Positions 1-8,992 of a stretch of 64,000 bases of DNA are shown here, piece by piece. Numbering within the stretch: the first letter of the stretch is position 1; every line of letters starts with the position of its first letter. The notes beneath the pieces are model-generated. The model did not search any database, was not told the DNA's origin, and saw nothing but the letters and a program-made list of their open reading frames with translations. Source of the DNA: CAZCDS01 sp964497585 (GTDB lineage Bacteria > Desulfobacterota > Desulfomonilia > Desulfomonilales > Desulfomonilaceae); NCBI GenBank assembly GCA_964497585.1, contig CAZCDS010000034.1, forward strand, positions 3,868-67,867, in the 5' to 3' direction. The position numbers were made by a program, and so were the translations under genes.

Positions 1-119
1 AGAAACCTCATGATTGTTCGGTCGCGGTAATCCCAGTAGATTCTGGTTATTCCTCCTTTGGCATATTGGTCCCGCTGCAGGAGGGTGTCGTCCGATGGCG
101 CCCTATCGGTTACCGGCAT
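1..119 (-). CDS. SAM-dependent methyltransferase, 5' end only (runs off left edge)
   Basis: An open frame starts at the ATG on the minus strand at 119 and continues without stop to the window edge. It overlaps the last 17 bases of the glycosyltransferase gene in another frame. A GGAAGG ribosome-binding site lies about 5 bases upstream of the ATG. The readable N-terminus contains YAKGGITRIYWDYRDRTI, a segment typical of the region before the Rossmann fold in many class I SAM methyltransferases found in glycan clusters. Only about 39 residues are visible, so the family call is a recognition from the N-terminus and not from the SAM-binding motif. Confidence 0.55.
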   Translation of the reverse strand, partial: MPVTDRAPSDDTLLQRDQYAKGGITRIYWDYRDRTIMRF

Positions 120-1203
120 CAGACCTTCCCAGCACTACGTGACGTATGGAGATCCGGCATGAGAGGATGTGCCGGCACATCTTCCAGTTACTGATTCGTC
201 GCTTCTTCGAAGAACCGGCTCGCCGGCGCAGCATGGCAGGCAGGCCTGCCAGGGCTTCCACATGGGCTCGTAACAACGTTGCGAGGATGGTGATCAGTGG
301 GGCGTTGCTGGTAAACTCCCTCAACTGGTCCGCTCCCGTTATCAAAGCATAGCATTGGAAGAGGTATCGCCACAGAGTTGTTAATACGACCAGAGGAAAC
401 AGGACATAGGGAAAGTTCTTGACTACCACCCAGTAGTGGTTTCTCTCCACCAAGAAAGCCTTGTTCAACGAGAATTTTCCACCAGTTAGTGAATAATGGT
501 GAACGACTGTCGAATACGGGGCGATTACCGCTTTCCAGCCCGCCCAACGCAGACGAAGTCCCAGATCCGTGTCTTCACAGTACGCGAAGAAAGACTCATC
601 AAACAGCCCCACGTCCGCCAACGCTTCACGCCGAAACAGACATGCACACCCACTCACGAGTAGAACTTCCTTTGGTTTGATTAAGGTGGGGGCTTGCTCT
701 CCTCTCAACGCCTGACGAGACATGCCATCCAAGGCGATCCCCACGCCGCATGAATCCACAGTTCCCTCACAATTACCGTCCAGGATAACAGACCCTACGG
801 ATCCTATGGAGACATCTTTTTCCGCTACCCGCACCATCGAACCAAGCCACTCTTTGCTGACAACCGCATCGTTGTTCAGAACGGCGACAAATTCCCCGTG
901 AGCCTCCCTCAGGCCACGGTTGTAACCGCCCGCGAACCCCTTGTTTGATGTGTTGCGGATGACGCGAACCGTCGGAAAGAGCCTCCATAGCTGCGTGGCT
1001 ATATCCTCTGTCGAGCCGTTGTCCACAACGATAACCTCAATAGGCCTGTAGTCCGACAGAAATACGCTTGTGAGACACCGACTCACAAGATCCAGACGGT
1101 TAACGGTCGCAATAATAACAGAGACGAGTGGACCGGCAGAGGCTCTGTCCTCAACCGCACCGTCGTCGTCCATTCTCGTCGGCGCCTTCTCGGAACTCTT
1201 CAC
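103..1203 (-). CDS. Family 2 glycosyltransferase with C-terminal membrane segments
   Basis: A GT2 (GT-A fold) enzyme that transfers a sugar from a nucleotide-sugar donor, probably onto a surface glycan. The core begins PLVSVIIATVNRLDLVSRCL, followed by the IEVIVVDNGSTE donor-binding stretch, GFAGGYNRGL, and VLNNDAVV in the place of the DXD motif. FAYCEDTDLGLRLRWAGWK is the usual acceptor-side motif of rhamnosyltransferase-like GT2 proteins. A hydrophobic stretch (YVLFPLVVLTTLWRYLF) near the C-terminus suggests membrane attachment. Two starts are possible: a GTG at 1203 overlapping the stop of the upstream radical SAM gene, which I chose because it implies translational coupling, or the ATG at 1173. 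The donor and acceptor cannot be told from the sequence. Confidence 0.85.
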   Translation of the reverse strand: MKSSEKAPTRMDDDGAVEDRASAGPLVSVIIATVNRLDLVSRCLTSVFLSDYRPIEVIVVDNGSTEDIATQLWRLFPTVRVIRNTSNKGFAGGYNRGLREAHGEFVAVLNNDAVVSKEWLGSMVRVAEKDVSIGSVGSVILDGNCEGTVDSCGVGIALDGMSRQALRGEQAPTLIKPKEVLLVSGCACLFRREALADVGLFDESFFAYCEDTDLGLRLRWAGWKAVIAPYSTVVHHYSLTGGKFSLNKAFLVERNHYWVVVKNFPYVLFPLVVLTTLWRYLFQCYALITGADQLREFTSNAPLITILATLLRAHVEALAGLPAMLRRRAGSSKKRRISNWKMCRHILSCRISIRHVVLGRSDAGNR

Positions 1204-2642
1204 GCTGCGCCCTTGACCACCCTCAAGAGAGTACGAAAAGCTCTGGCAGCTTCCAATATTGTTCGAGGATTTCCGATCACCTGAGATACTTTGCGCAGCA
1301 GCACGCGGGGTCTGAAGTAGAATTCTCGAAGCACACGTGACCGCTCCCGTTCCAAGTCCGCCTTTGAAAACCCGGTCGGCACGAAAACCGTATTCAGTGT
1401 GTTCATCTTCTGCCAATTCCGCTCGAACGTACCCTCCTTATCGGCCATCCTGAACAGCTCGCTTCCGGGAAACGGGGTGAGCTGCATGACGGAGATATCG
1501 TCAAGCGGGAGACGTTTGGCCAGCTCGCGCGTAGCAGCCAAAGAGCGTTGTGATTCACCCGGAAATCCAATCATGAAGAACCCCTTGGTCTGCAGTCCTG
1601 CTTCATGACTCCAACGAACAGCCCGCTCGATCTCATCAAGGCTCAAATTTTTGCCCATAGCCCAGAGTATTTCAGGATCCCCCGACTCGATTCCGAAGGA
1701 TATGTGCCAACACCCGGCCTTTCTCATCAATTTCAAGAGATCCGGAGTAACCTGATCAGCGCGGCCAAGACAAGACCACGTAATATCAATCTTTGTCTCG
1801 ATAAGGCGCAGGCAGAATTCACGGACCCATTTTCTTACGAGCACAAACGTATCGTCTTCGATCAACACTTCCTTCACGCCGTAATTTTTTCTTAGATCCT
1901 GAAGCATTCGGATCGCGTAGCTTGGACTGTACGAGCGGCATTTATTCCCGAATACGGATCTGTCGCAGAAGACACATTTGTTGGGACAGCCGCGTGTCAG
2001 CACCAACGAGGCGCTCGGAAACCGGCGAACTCGTGAAGGGGAAGGTTTGAACCTTCTAGGAAAGCCCCGAATCAGCGACCAAGCCGGCAAGGGCAGAGCA
2101 TCCATGTCGGGAATGGTTGGGCGTCTGTTGTTAATTCTGACGCCGCCGTTGCTTATGATCGCCGTACCCTCCAGGTCGTCACGGATTCCATCTCCGGCTA
2201 GCAGACCGTTCAACAACTCGGCGAACGTCAACTCCCCTTCTCCAAGTACTGCCACGTCGATGGCGGAAAAATCCAGCAGAGTTTCCTTGGGCAAGGCCGT
2301 CACATGGCACCCTCCGAGAATAGTGACTATTCCGGAATCGTAGTCCTTGATCCTTTGGCAGAGTTCCCCGGCGGCTATCACGCCGGAAGTGGTTGAGGTG
2401 ATTCCCACTATGTCCGGAGCCAAGGCGACGATATCGTGGAAGGCCTCGTCCAGGGAAAGGTTCTCCGCAGACGCATCAATGACGCGGACTTCGGCACCAA
2501 GATGCCGCGCAACTCCTGCGAGGCACGCTAAACCAAAGGAGGAATGAGTGCTGGCTGCTCCGGAGAAGTCCCCATAGCGCTCGATCACTGAAACAGGCGC
2601 TGAGACCAAAACGACACGAGGGCTAACTCCGCTGCCTACCAA
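1200..2642 (-). CDS. B12-binding domain radical SAM protein
   Basis: The N-terminal half has the Rossmann-like cobalamin-binding domain typical of B12-dependent radical SAM proteins (VRVIDASAENLSL, PDIVGITSTTSGV, TILGGCHVTALPKE, AVLGEGELTF). The radical SAM cluster motif CPNKCVFC follows at residues 219-226. Later come WSCLGRADQVTPDLLKLMRKAGC and HISFGIESGD, characteristic of the P-methylase/BchE-like group. Such enzymes methylate unactivated carbon or phosphorus, or rearrange skeletons. It lies directly upstream of, and overlaps, the glycosyltransferase gene, which suggests a role in glycan or lipid modification. The exact substrate is unknown. Length (480 residues) is normal. Confidence 0.9.
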   Translation of the reverse strand: MVGSGVSPRVVLVSAPVSVIERYGDFSGAASTHSSFGLACLAGVARHLGAEVRVIDASAENLSLDEAFHDIVALAPDIVGITSTTSGVIAAGELCQRIKDYDSGIVTILGGCHVTALPKETLLDFSAIDVAVLGEGELTFAELLNGLLAGDGIRDDLEGTAIISNGGVRINNRRPTIPDMDALPLPAWSLIRGFPRRFKPSPSRVRRFPSASLVLTRGCPNKCVFCDRSVFGNKCRSYSPSYAIRMLQDLRKNYGVKEVLIEDDTFVLVRKWVREFCLRLIETKIDITWSCLGRADQVTPDLLKLMRKAGCWHISFGIESGDPEILWAMGKNLSLDEIERAVRWSHEAGLQTKGFFMIGFPGESQRSLAATRELAKRLPLDDISVMQLTPFPGSELFRMADKEGTFERNWQKMNTLNTVFVPTGFSKADLERERSRVLREFYFRPRVLLRKVSQVIGNPRTILEAARAFRTLLRVVKGAA

Positions 2643-2816
2643 TCATTACCTCCCCGAAACGGTTCGTCATCGGACATCCCGCCATCAGCTCTCGTTACGC
2701 TTCAACAATCCATACTTGTCAGAAAAGCCCTGGATAGTCAAGAGGTTCGTCGAACTCATCGGCCCCAAAACGGTCATCGTTGCGGTTAAGAAATGGGAGG
2801 CTGATTCCGGCGCCGT

Positions 2817-4790
2817 TCAATCCCGCCCCAAGCGGGTTTCACGGTCAGTCGTTGTACGGGGTTTGACAAACAGCGAGAACAGATTGTCCTGGTAAATGAG
2901 TCGCCACTTGCCCGGAGAAGACTTCAACGCCTCACTGACACCGCTACGGCACCCGCTTCGCACCACAATGGCGCTTACCCCAGCCATAGCAGAATGTCTG
3001 AGTGCATTCTTGGCGCCTTCTGCGTGAGTGTTGCACGCGACAAGAGCCTGAGCAAGCAATCTGCGGGATCCTTCTCGCGGATCTCCCGCAATGCGAAAAA
3101 TAAACCTCGTGTCCAGAGGATTGTGGAGAGCTTCAAACCTTATTGACGTGTCGAGCAGCGAGAGCACGAAAACGACCTCCGGGGGAGCCAAGACACTTCT
3201 TGACGCCAGCAGGGGGGCAATTGTGCGGCAGAACCTTAGCACCTTGTGATTGAACCTATATTCCGAGGGCCTCTTGATGGATACACGGTTTCCTGGAGAT
3301 ATGGTCGCCATCTGAAAATGAAGCAAGAAGACTGCTGTACTACCAACAAGGACTGCTCCCTTGAAGCATGTGGAAGGTGAACGGCGAGCGCCCTGGATAA
3401 GATCCGCAATGATGGGGAGAATCAGTCCGGCGCCAAGGGGCACGGGACACAGGAGTGCCAGCCTCCAGTATATCTGATGAAAAGCATGGAACCATACCGG
3501 CCCGAGAAGAGGATTGAAAAAGACAAGTACCAGTACCAGTGAGACAGAGCATACAATCAAGGCATCGATTCGCTTGAGCGCCATCCATGGCAGCAGAAAC
3601 ATGCACATCGCATACCACACCAAGCTCCATCCCTTACCCCATACCATGGACAGGGATTGCCACCAAGTGCCGATAGTCATTTCCCTGAGGACATTGTTCA
3701 AAGCTCGGACATCGTACCCGGAAGGCACCAACCCCAGGACTAGCGCAACCAGTATAGCCACACAGTAGGCAGAAGAAAGATTAAGCACGAAAGCCTTCAG
3801 AGCAAGACGGAAAACAGGGGTCGATCTGGTTGGCAAAGAGGAAAAAAAGAGCGCAGTGGACGACGCAAGAACGAAAATCGGAACAAGGAAGAAGCCACTT
3901 GAAGTGAGTCCGACGGCACAAATCCCGGTCATGAGTGTGAGAGCCCAATTCTCCCGTGACGGCCGCCGAAAGAAACGGTAGCAACAACGCAAAATGTACG
4001 GAAGGAGGAGGGTCAAGAAAATTGCCTTGCCCTGCCATAAGCGAACAAAAGCAAAGTTTCCGTAGGTTCTATGGAGGTTTCCGTCCAAAAAAAGGAATAT
4101 GATCGTACCGACGACTGCGAGCAAAGACTTACGAGAACTCAGCCCGAACTCCCGAAACACAAGGTAGTAGACGATCGGAATCAGGAACGCCGTCATAGCA
4201 GCCGGCCCATTATGGTAAAGCCAGAGAGGATCCGCCCCGAGCAGGTGAGCCGCAAACGCTACGAGCATCTCGTAGGAACTGATCAGTTGGACCGAAGGCA
4301 TTCCGGGAAGGCAGGTGGACCTATACAGCGTATCTGTCACAATAAGGGGCTTATCCAGGTTCCCAAGCTGAACCAGTGCACGGTGAAAATAGCTGATGTC
4401 ATCGGTGTCCGGCCGATTCAACATCGTAGAAATGACGCCGAGAACAAGTCCCAGCGCAAACAGACCGGCAATGATGCTAAAAGCTTCCCCAGGGTCTGTT
4501 AAGCGCGTCGGAGTGCGGTACCATGAGCGTAGCCGGATTCCGAGCAGCAGTGTGGTGAGGCAGGCCGACACAGGCATGACCCAACTACTCGGCCATCGAG
4601 CTGTGAAGACTATTTGGTAGGAGATCGTACAGCCAGCGAAAACTATTACAAAGACCTGAACGATCTTATCTATATGGGATTCCGATAAACACCTTGGAAC
4701 CACGCTCCGGCCGTTCACACCACGTTTCTCCTGGAAGGTCTCGGGATCACGGACCATGTGTGCATAACAGCATACATCGTTTGGCAGCAT
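2817..4790 (-). CDS. Large multi-pass membrane protein, glycosyltransferase-like
   Basis: About 657 residues with many hydrophobic segments, beginning near residue 50 (IVQVFVIVFAGCTISYQIVF). An acidic motif DTDDISYFHRA sits in the first large loop after the second or third helix, where the catalytic aspartates lie in GT-C type dolichol/undecaprenyl-phosphate-sugar-dependent glycosyltransferases. Together with the adjacent GT2 and radical SAM genes this suggests a membrane glycosyltransferase or polymerase of surface glycan, but no family motif is decisive. The frame stays open upstream to 5123, but that extension is basic, low in hydrophobicity and has no membrane character. I therefore place the start at the ATG at 4790 (alternative 4757); neither has a strong ribosome-binding site. 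Confidence 0.65.
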   Translation of the reverse strand: MLPNDVCCYAHMVRDPETFQEKRGVNGRSVVPRCLSESHIDKIVQVFVIVFAGCTISYQIVFTARWPSSWVMPVSACLTTLLLGIRLRSWYRTPTRLTDPGEAFSIIAGLFALGLVLGVISTMLNRPDTDDISYFHRALVQLGNLDKPLIVTDTLYRSTCLPGMPSVQLISSYEMLVAFAAHLLGADPLWLYHNGPAAMTAFLIPIVYYLVFREFGLSSRKSLLAVVGTIIFLFLDGNLHRTYGNFAFVRLWQGKAIFLTLLLPYILRCCYRFFRRPSRENWALTLMTGICAVGLTSSGFFLVPIFVLASSTALFFSSLPTRSTPVFRLALKAFVLNLSSAYCVAILVALVLGLVPSGYDVRALNNVLREMTIGTWWQSLSMVWGKGWSLVWYAMCMFLLPWMALKRIDALIVCSVSLVLVLVFFNPLLGPVWFHAFHQIYWRLALLCPVPLGAGLILPIIADLIQGARRSPSTCFKGAVLVGSTAVFLLHFQMATISPGNRVSIKRPSEYRFNHKVLRFCRTIAPLLASRSVLAPPEVVFVLSLLDTSIRFEALHNPLDTRFIFRIAGDPREGSRRLLAQALVACNTHAEGAKNALRHSAMAGVSAIVVRSGCRSGVSEALKSSPGKWRLIYQDNLFSLFVKPRTTTDRETRLGRD

Positions 4791-5500
4791 TCTTACGTGA
4801 GTCCGGCACGCCTGTGATGTGTTGCTCGACTCATGGGTGGTCTGCCGATCTCGGAGCTCCAGACCCCGAGCACTCGTCCTCGTACCGTGTCGGTAGAAAT
4901 CGTGCAGACCGCGTCCTTTTCCCCAGACACGCGTGAGCGGGTGACCTGTGGTCCTACTCCTTCCTCCGGGGAGAGGTTCCTTAGCAATATCAGGCTCTGT
5001 CATCCGATGGGAACATGTCGGACCGCGCAGGACCTCGGACCCGAGGGCCGGACCCTCGGCTCGATGAGACCGCGTTGAGCCACCCCTTAGCAGGTTGCTC
5101 TCCAGCAGAGCCCGACCTGACATATCCCTCGGGGATCAGCTTATCATACCTTCAGGAAAATTGTCATCCCGGCTCCATGCTGCCGGCCCGGCAGCGGTTA
5201 TAGGCTTAGCTCAGGTCTATTGTTTCATCCTGTCGGCTCTTTTGACAAACATCAGGGTTAGGCCGATAGGCCGACAGTGACGCGAATCTACCTCCATCGC
5301 AGTGCATATACCAAGAAGTAAGATTGTCCCCAGCATTCTTCCAGGAGGACGACTTTCGCCCCAAGTGGGATTGTGGCTTTCTGTGGCCACGTTTGATTCC
5401 AGTTCGTTGGGAAGCCTGTCAACTTGTCCGTCGCAGCAAAGACGGCGCAACGTGCGGCCCCCCCAAAGTCAAAACGCCACATGAATGTCGCGGGAAAGAA

Positions 5501-5540
5501 CCCCCCAGTGTCAGGGGCTTCCTTGAGTCAGGCTGGGGGG
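5501..5540 (-). terminator. Strong two-tier hairpin, possible terminator
   Basis: CCCCCCAG (5501-5508) pairs perfectly with CTGGGGGG (5533-5540). Inside the loop a second 6-bp stem can form (TCAGGG with CCTTGA, loop GCTT). Read on the minus strand the hairpin is followed by TTCTTT, a weak U-tract, so it could end transcription coming from the SPOR/argS side. On the plus strand it is followed by A/G-rich sequence, which would not fit a terminator. It could also be part of a structured RNA. Confidence 0.4.
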
Positions 5541-5581
5541 AGGAGAAAAGCGCGAGGACGGACACCTCAAGGGGAGATCAC

Positions 5582-5629
5582 ATGTCACTTGTTTGGTCGC
5601 TCATTGCTATCCTATGTTCAGCGACTTGA
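5582..5629 (+). CDS. Possible 15-residue hydrophobic small protein
   Basis: The frame reads MSLVWSLIAILCSAT followed by TGA. AAGGGGAG lies 5 bases before the ATG, a good ribosome-binding site. The peptide would be a single short hydrophobic helix, like known small membrane proteins or type I toxin peptides, although it lacks a charged tail. It is downstream of the strong hairpin at 5501-5540. Chance occurrence is quite possible for so short a frame. Confidence 0.2.
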   Translation: MSLVWSLIAILCSAT

Positions 5630-5907
5630 CGCGAATCAGACGGCGGAGGCACGGTTCCGGATTGAATTGACGAAACGGTTGAGATCAGGCCCCACCTTAT
5701 CCATTATTCACCATATGATTCTTCGCTGTGCCCCTGAAGGGATGGTATTCCGCCGGGTTGTTCCGGTCTGAAAGCGGCCCGGTACGGAAGAGAGGGCGTG
5801 GGCCTCTGGTCGCTTCGCTGCGGGATTGCGGGAAACGGCCTCGGGCACGCAAGAGATGCTTTTCGAAACAGGGGAGAATCTCCCATACCCCGCGAACAGG
5901 GAAACGG

Positions 5908-6666
5908 TCATTTCCGAAACGCCACTCGGAAAGCGGTGATGCCCTCCTTTTTCTTGAGACGTTTCACCATTTCGTCTGCCTTTTTCTGTGAGGAGAAGCT
6001 GCCGAGATAAAGCCGATAGGTTACTCCGGTCTTCGGTCTTGCAACAGGCTTGAGGATTACCGTAAAACCAAGCGTCTTCCACTTCGCGGCCCACTGTTTT
6101 GCCACCGCAGGATGGGAAAAAACACCGACCTGGACGGTGTATCGCTTCCTGCCTCGTTTCTTACCAGGAAGTCTTAACGGTGCACGCGGCTCTTTCCTCC
6201 GTTCGGCCTGTGAAACTTCGGCAGTCTCCTTTGAGCCGGATTTCGCAGCCGAGTCCGCGGTCTGAAGGGGAGTTGTGGGACAGGTACCCGAGTTTGCGTC
6301 AGATTCGGGACTCGCGGTAGCCGAAGGCTGCTCTTCCTGCACCGTGAGCGTCTTGTAGAAACTCATCGGGGGAGGATCCTTCTTCGGAGCAGCCGGTTGT
6401 GGTACGGCTTTGACCGAGCAGGATGTCTGAGCATTGGCCGATTGGGATTTTGAGTGGACGGACCGCCCGAGAGCACCGGGCGAGTCCGCGGGATCACTCA
6501 TCAGTTTCACGTTGAGGGCTCCCAGGAAGACGGTTATCAAAATTGAAGCGATGACGGCAAGGGTGAGCGGACCGTTCTTGGGAGCGTTTCCCGAATCCGC
6601 GGATCCGGCCGCGCGGGTGCGAGGCATTGAGTTCGTATTCTTCTTAAGCTTCTCGAGCATTTTCAT
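5908..6666 (-). CDS. SPOR domain membrane protein
   Basis: A 252-residue bitopic protein. It has a short cytoplasmic N-terminus, one membrane helix around residues 34-56 (LTLAVIASILITVFLGALNV), a long low-complexity Pro/Ser/Ala/Glu linker, and a C-terminal SPOR domain from about residue 172 (YTVQVGVFSHPAVAKQWAAK, then YRLYLGSFSSQKKADEMVK). SPOR domains bind denuded glycan strands of peptidoglycan and place proteins at division sites. It lies downstream of argS in the same direction with a gap of 173 bases; an argS-SPOR pairing is common in deltaproteobacteria. Upstream of the ATG at 6666 there is no strong ribosome-binding site. Confidence 0.88.
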   Translation of the reverse strand: MKMLEKLKKNTNSMPRTRAAGSADSGNAPKNGPLTLAVIASILITVFLGALNVKLMSDPADSPGALGRSVHSKSQSANAQTSCSVKAVPQPAAPKKDPPPMSFYKTLTVQEEQPSATASPESDANSGTCPTTPLQTADSAAKSGSKETAEVSQAERRKEPRAPLRLPGKKRGRKRYTVQVGVFSHPAVAKQWAAKWKTLGFTVILKPVARPKTGVTYRLYLGSFSSQKKADEMVKRLKKKEGITAFRVAFRK

Positions 6667-6839
6667 GGTGCGTCTCTATGTACTTCATATCTGTGAGTCT
6701 ACGAAGGAATGAGATTCAGTTCCGTACCCGAGGCCATGACGTGAAATTTTTATTCTACCCCTTTGCTAGAGGGGGCACCACTGCTTTGAAAGTCCGCGTC
6801 GAGGTCGGCGACCGTCGTTACTTTGAGTGGGCATTGTTC

Positions 6840-8522
6840 TTACATCCGATCCGGCGCGTTCACACCCAGTATCCCCAGGCCGTTGGCCACAACATTGCGT
6901 ACCGCCTCAACGAGGTACAGCCGCGCCTTTTTTATTTTCGAGTCCTCGGTGAGGACTCTGTTGTCGTGATAATAGGCGTGAAACAACTCCGCCAGATCCA
7001 CGAGATAGAAGGTTATGCGGTGCGGTTCCAAGGCGTCGGCCGCGTCGGAGAGCATGTCCGGAAAATCGGCCAGATGTTTCATTATTTTCTTCTCTTCGGG
7101 AAGCGAGAGTGCGGTCAGATCGGGATCGTTCATATCGGTGTCAATCCCCCGTTCCGCGGCTATCCGGAAGATACTCGCGACGCGGGCGTGGGCGTATTGA
7201 ACATAGTACACCGGGTTGTCTTTGGACTGCTTCTTGGCCAGGTCCAGGTCGAAGTCCAGGTGACTGTCGGGCCTCTTGGTGAGGAAGAAGAAACGGGCAG
7301 CGTCGGGTCCGACTTCGTCGAGGACTTCCCGTAGCGTCACGAACTCACCTGATCTGGTGGACATGGCGAGCTTCTTTCCCTCTCTCACGAGCGCGACGAA
7401 CTGGACGAGCAAGACCGTGAGCGCTTCTGCGGGATGCCCGAGCGCCTCGATCGCGGCTCTAACCCGCGGCACGTACCCGTGATGGTCCGCACCCCAGATG
7501 TCGATAAGCGTCTCGTACCCCCGCTCGAATTTGTTCTCATGATAGGCCGCATCGGCCGCGAAGTAGGTCGGCTCACCCGTAGCTCTGACGAGCACCCGGT
7601 CCTTCTCGTCCTCCTCGCCTTCCATGTTGAACCAGACAGCGCCATCTTTGTCTTCAACAAATCCTCTACCGCGCAATTCCTCCAGCGCGTGGGTGACCGC
7701 GCCCCCTTCGTGCAGGCTCTTCTCGGAAAAATAATGGTTGTACTCGACTCTGAAATAACCCAGATCATCCTTGATTCCTTGAAGAATCCGGTCACAGGCA
7801 AATTGGGCGACCTCTGAGATCGCCTCTTCCTCGGGAAGTTCGCCAACGCGATCGGCCAGGGATGACGATCTGAGCTCCTCGGCCAAATGGCCAATATATT
7901 CACCCATGTAATGATTCTCGGGAAAATCGATCTGCTCGCCCAGCAATTCCCTGTATCTGAGCAGAACCGATTTGCCGAGAATCCTCATCTGATTCCCTGC
8001 ATCGTTGACGTAATACTCCGTATCGACGGTGCGCCCGCAGGCCCGGAGCAATCTCGCCAGCGTATCGCCTACTGCCGCGCCCCTTCCGTGACCTACGTGG
8101 AGCGGGCCCGTGGGGTTGGCGCTGACGAATTCCAAAAGCAGCTTCGCCTGGCCTGTACCTGCGGGAGCCCTTCGGCCATATCGTTCATGCTCCCGATGAA
8201 TCCGGTGCAGAACCCCCTGGAGCGCGTCCGTGGAGAGAAAGAAGTTGATGAACCCCGGGCCTGCGATCTCCGATTTTTCGATGACACTGCCATCCTTGCG
8301 GAGATTGTCCTGAATTATCGTGGCAAGATCGCGCGGGTTCATGTGCACGCGGCCCGCCAGCACCATTGCCGCGTTGGTTGCGTAGTCACCAAAGCGATCG
8401 TCCCTTGTCCTGCTAATTTCAATGTTGATCGACTCGTCCGGGGGCAAAGAAATGAGCTTCTTCTGAGCAGCTCTTCCGATCGCGTCCCTGACGAGGTCTC
8501 TAATGGCCTCTCTCATGTCCAT
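6840..8522 (-). CDS. argS: Arginyl-tRNA synthetase
   Basis: Class I aminoacyl-tRNA synthetase that charges tRNA-Arg. The N-terminal Add1 domain is present (MREAIRDLVRDAIGRAAQ). The HIGH signature occurs as HVGH at residues 142-145 within ANPTGPLHVGHGRGAAVGD, a stretch diagnostic of ArgS. Further motifs are EYYVNDAGNQMRILGKSV, WGADHHGYVPRVRAAIEAL and the C-terminal anticodon-binding DALR domain (HRITFYLVDLAELFHAYYHDN). The KMSK loop is replaced by KLAMSTRSGEFVTL, as is usual in many ArgS. Length 560 is normal. The ATG at 8522 is followed by a second possible ATG two codons later. Confidence 0.97.
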   Translation of the reverse strand: MDMREAIRDLVRDAIGRAAQKKLISLPPDESINIEISRTRDDRFGDYATNAAMVLAGRVHMNPRDLATIIQDNLRKDGSVIEKSEIAGPGFINFFLSTDALQGVLHRIHREHERYGRRAPAGTGQAKLLLEFVSANPTGPLHVGHGRGAAVGDTLARLLRACGRTVDTEYYVNDAGNQMRILGKSVLLRYRELLGEQIDFPENHYMGEYIGHLAEELRSSSLADRVGELPEEEAISEVAQFACDRILQGIKDDLGYFRVEYNHYFSEKSLHEGGAVTHALEELRGRGFVEDKDGAVWFNMEGEEDEKDRVLVRATGEPTYFAADAAYHENKFERGYETLIDIWGADHHGYVPRVRAAIEALGHPAEALTVLLVQFVALVREGKKLAMSTRSGEFVTLREVLDEVGPDAARFFFLTKRPDSHLDFDLDLAKKQSKDNPVYYVQYAHARVASIFRIAAERGIDTDMNDPDLTALSLPEEKKIMKHLADFPDMLSDAADALEPHRITFYLVDLAELFHAYYHDNRVLTEDSKIKKARLYLVEAVRNVVANGLGILGVNAPDRM

Positions 8523-8599
8523 GTCTGCCTTGGGAAACCGGGAAAAAAGGAGTCAACCCCGGTGGTAGTCTCGATAACAGCGGGCCGATCTCACCGGTA

Positions 8600-8788
8600 T
8601 CAGGTTGAGTCCCTGCCCTTATCAGACTCCTCCGAGTACCGGCCGTCTTTCGTTTCGTCCTGCTTTCCGAGCGTAAGATCCCGCGTGTAGTCGAGACATC
8701 TGGTAGTCGTCGAACCGTCCATGGAAAACTTCTTGTTGCAGGTAGCTCTCCACGCGCAGGTTACGCATATGGTGTAACCGTTCTCCAA
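8600..8788 (-). CDS. Small cysteine-rich protein, TTG start
   Basis: A 62-residue protein starting at a TTG at 8788. The TTG is preceded by a perfect AGGAGG five to six bases upstream, and this decides the start over the in-frame ATG at 8827, which has no ribosome-binding site. The sequence opens (M)ENGYTICVTCAWRATCNKKF and continues TTRCLDYTRDLTL. Four cysteines (CVTC, a third six residues on, and a fourth further on) suggest a metal site, likely zinc or Fe-S. I recall similar short 'CxxCxWRAxCxKKF…RCxDYTRD' proteins annotated as hypothetical in deltaproteobacteria, which is knowledge and not something shown here. The C-terminus is acidic and disordered. It is followed, 77 bases on, by argS. 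Confidence 0.72.
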   Translation of the reverse strand: MENGYTICVTCAWRATCNKKFSMDGSTTTRCLDYTRDLTLGKQDETKDGRYSEESDKGRDST

Positions 8789-8992
8789 AAAAGCCTCCTC
8801 TCTGCAGAAATAAGTTATCAATTTCATGGGTTATGGTCAAGTCCTTTCATGAAACTTTAAGTGATATCCCGACGAGATAGTACGGGGATCTCCAGCTCTG
8901 TGGCCGGCCGCGGCGGTGTAGGACTGGGTGCTCAATTTGACTGGACCCTTTGTGACGTTTCTGTTAAAACCTCAATTAAGGGAACTTAGCAC

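Larger units (their letters stand above)
4791..5907. other. Gene-poor stretch
   Basis: About 1.1 kb without a convincing gene on either strand. The open frames here are short, change frame and have no family resemblance. The notable contents are a GC-rich two-tier hairpin at 5501-5540 and a 15-codon hydrophobic reading frame with a good ribosome-binding site at 5582-5629, each listed separately. The part nearest 4791 may be the untranslated leader of the membrane protein gene. Confidence 0.6.
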
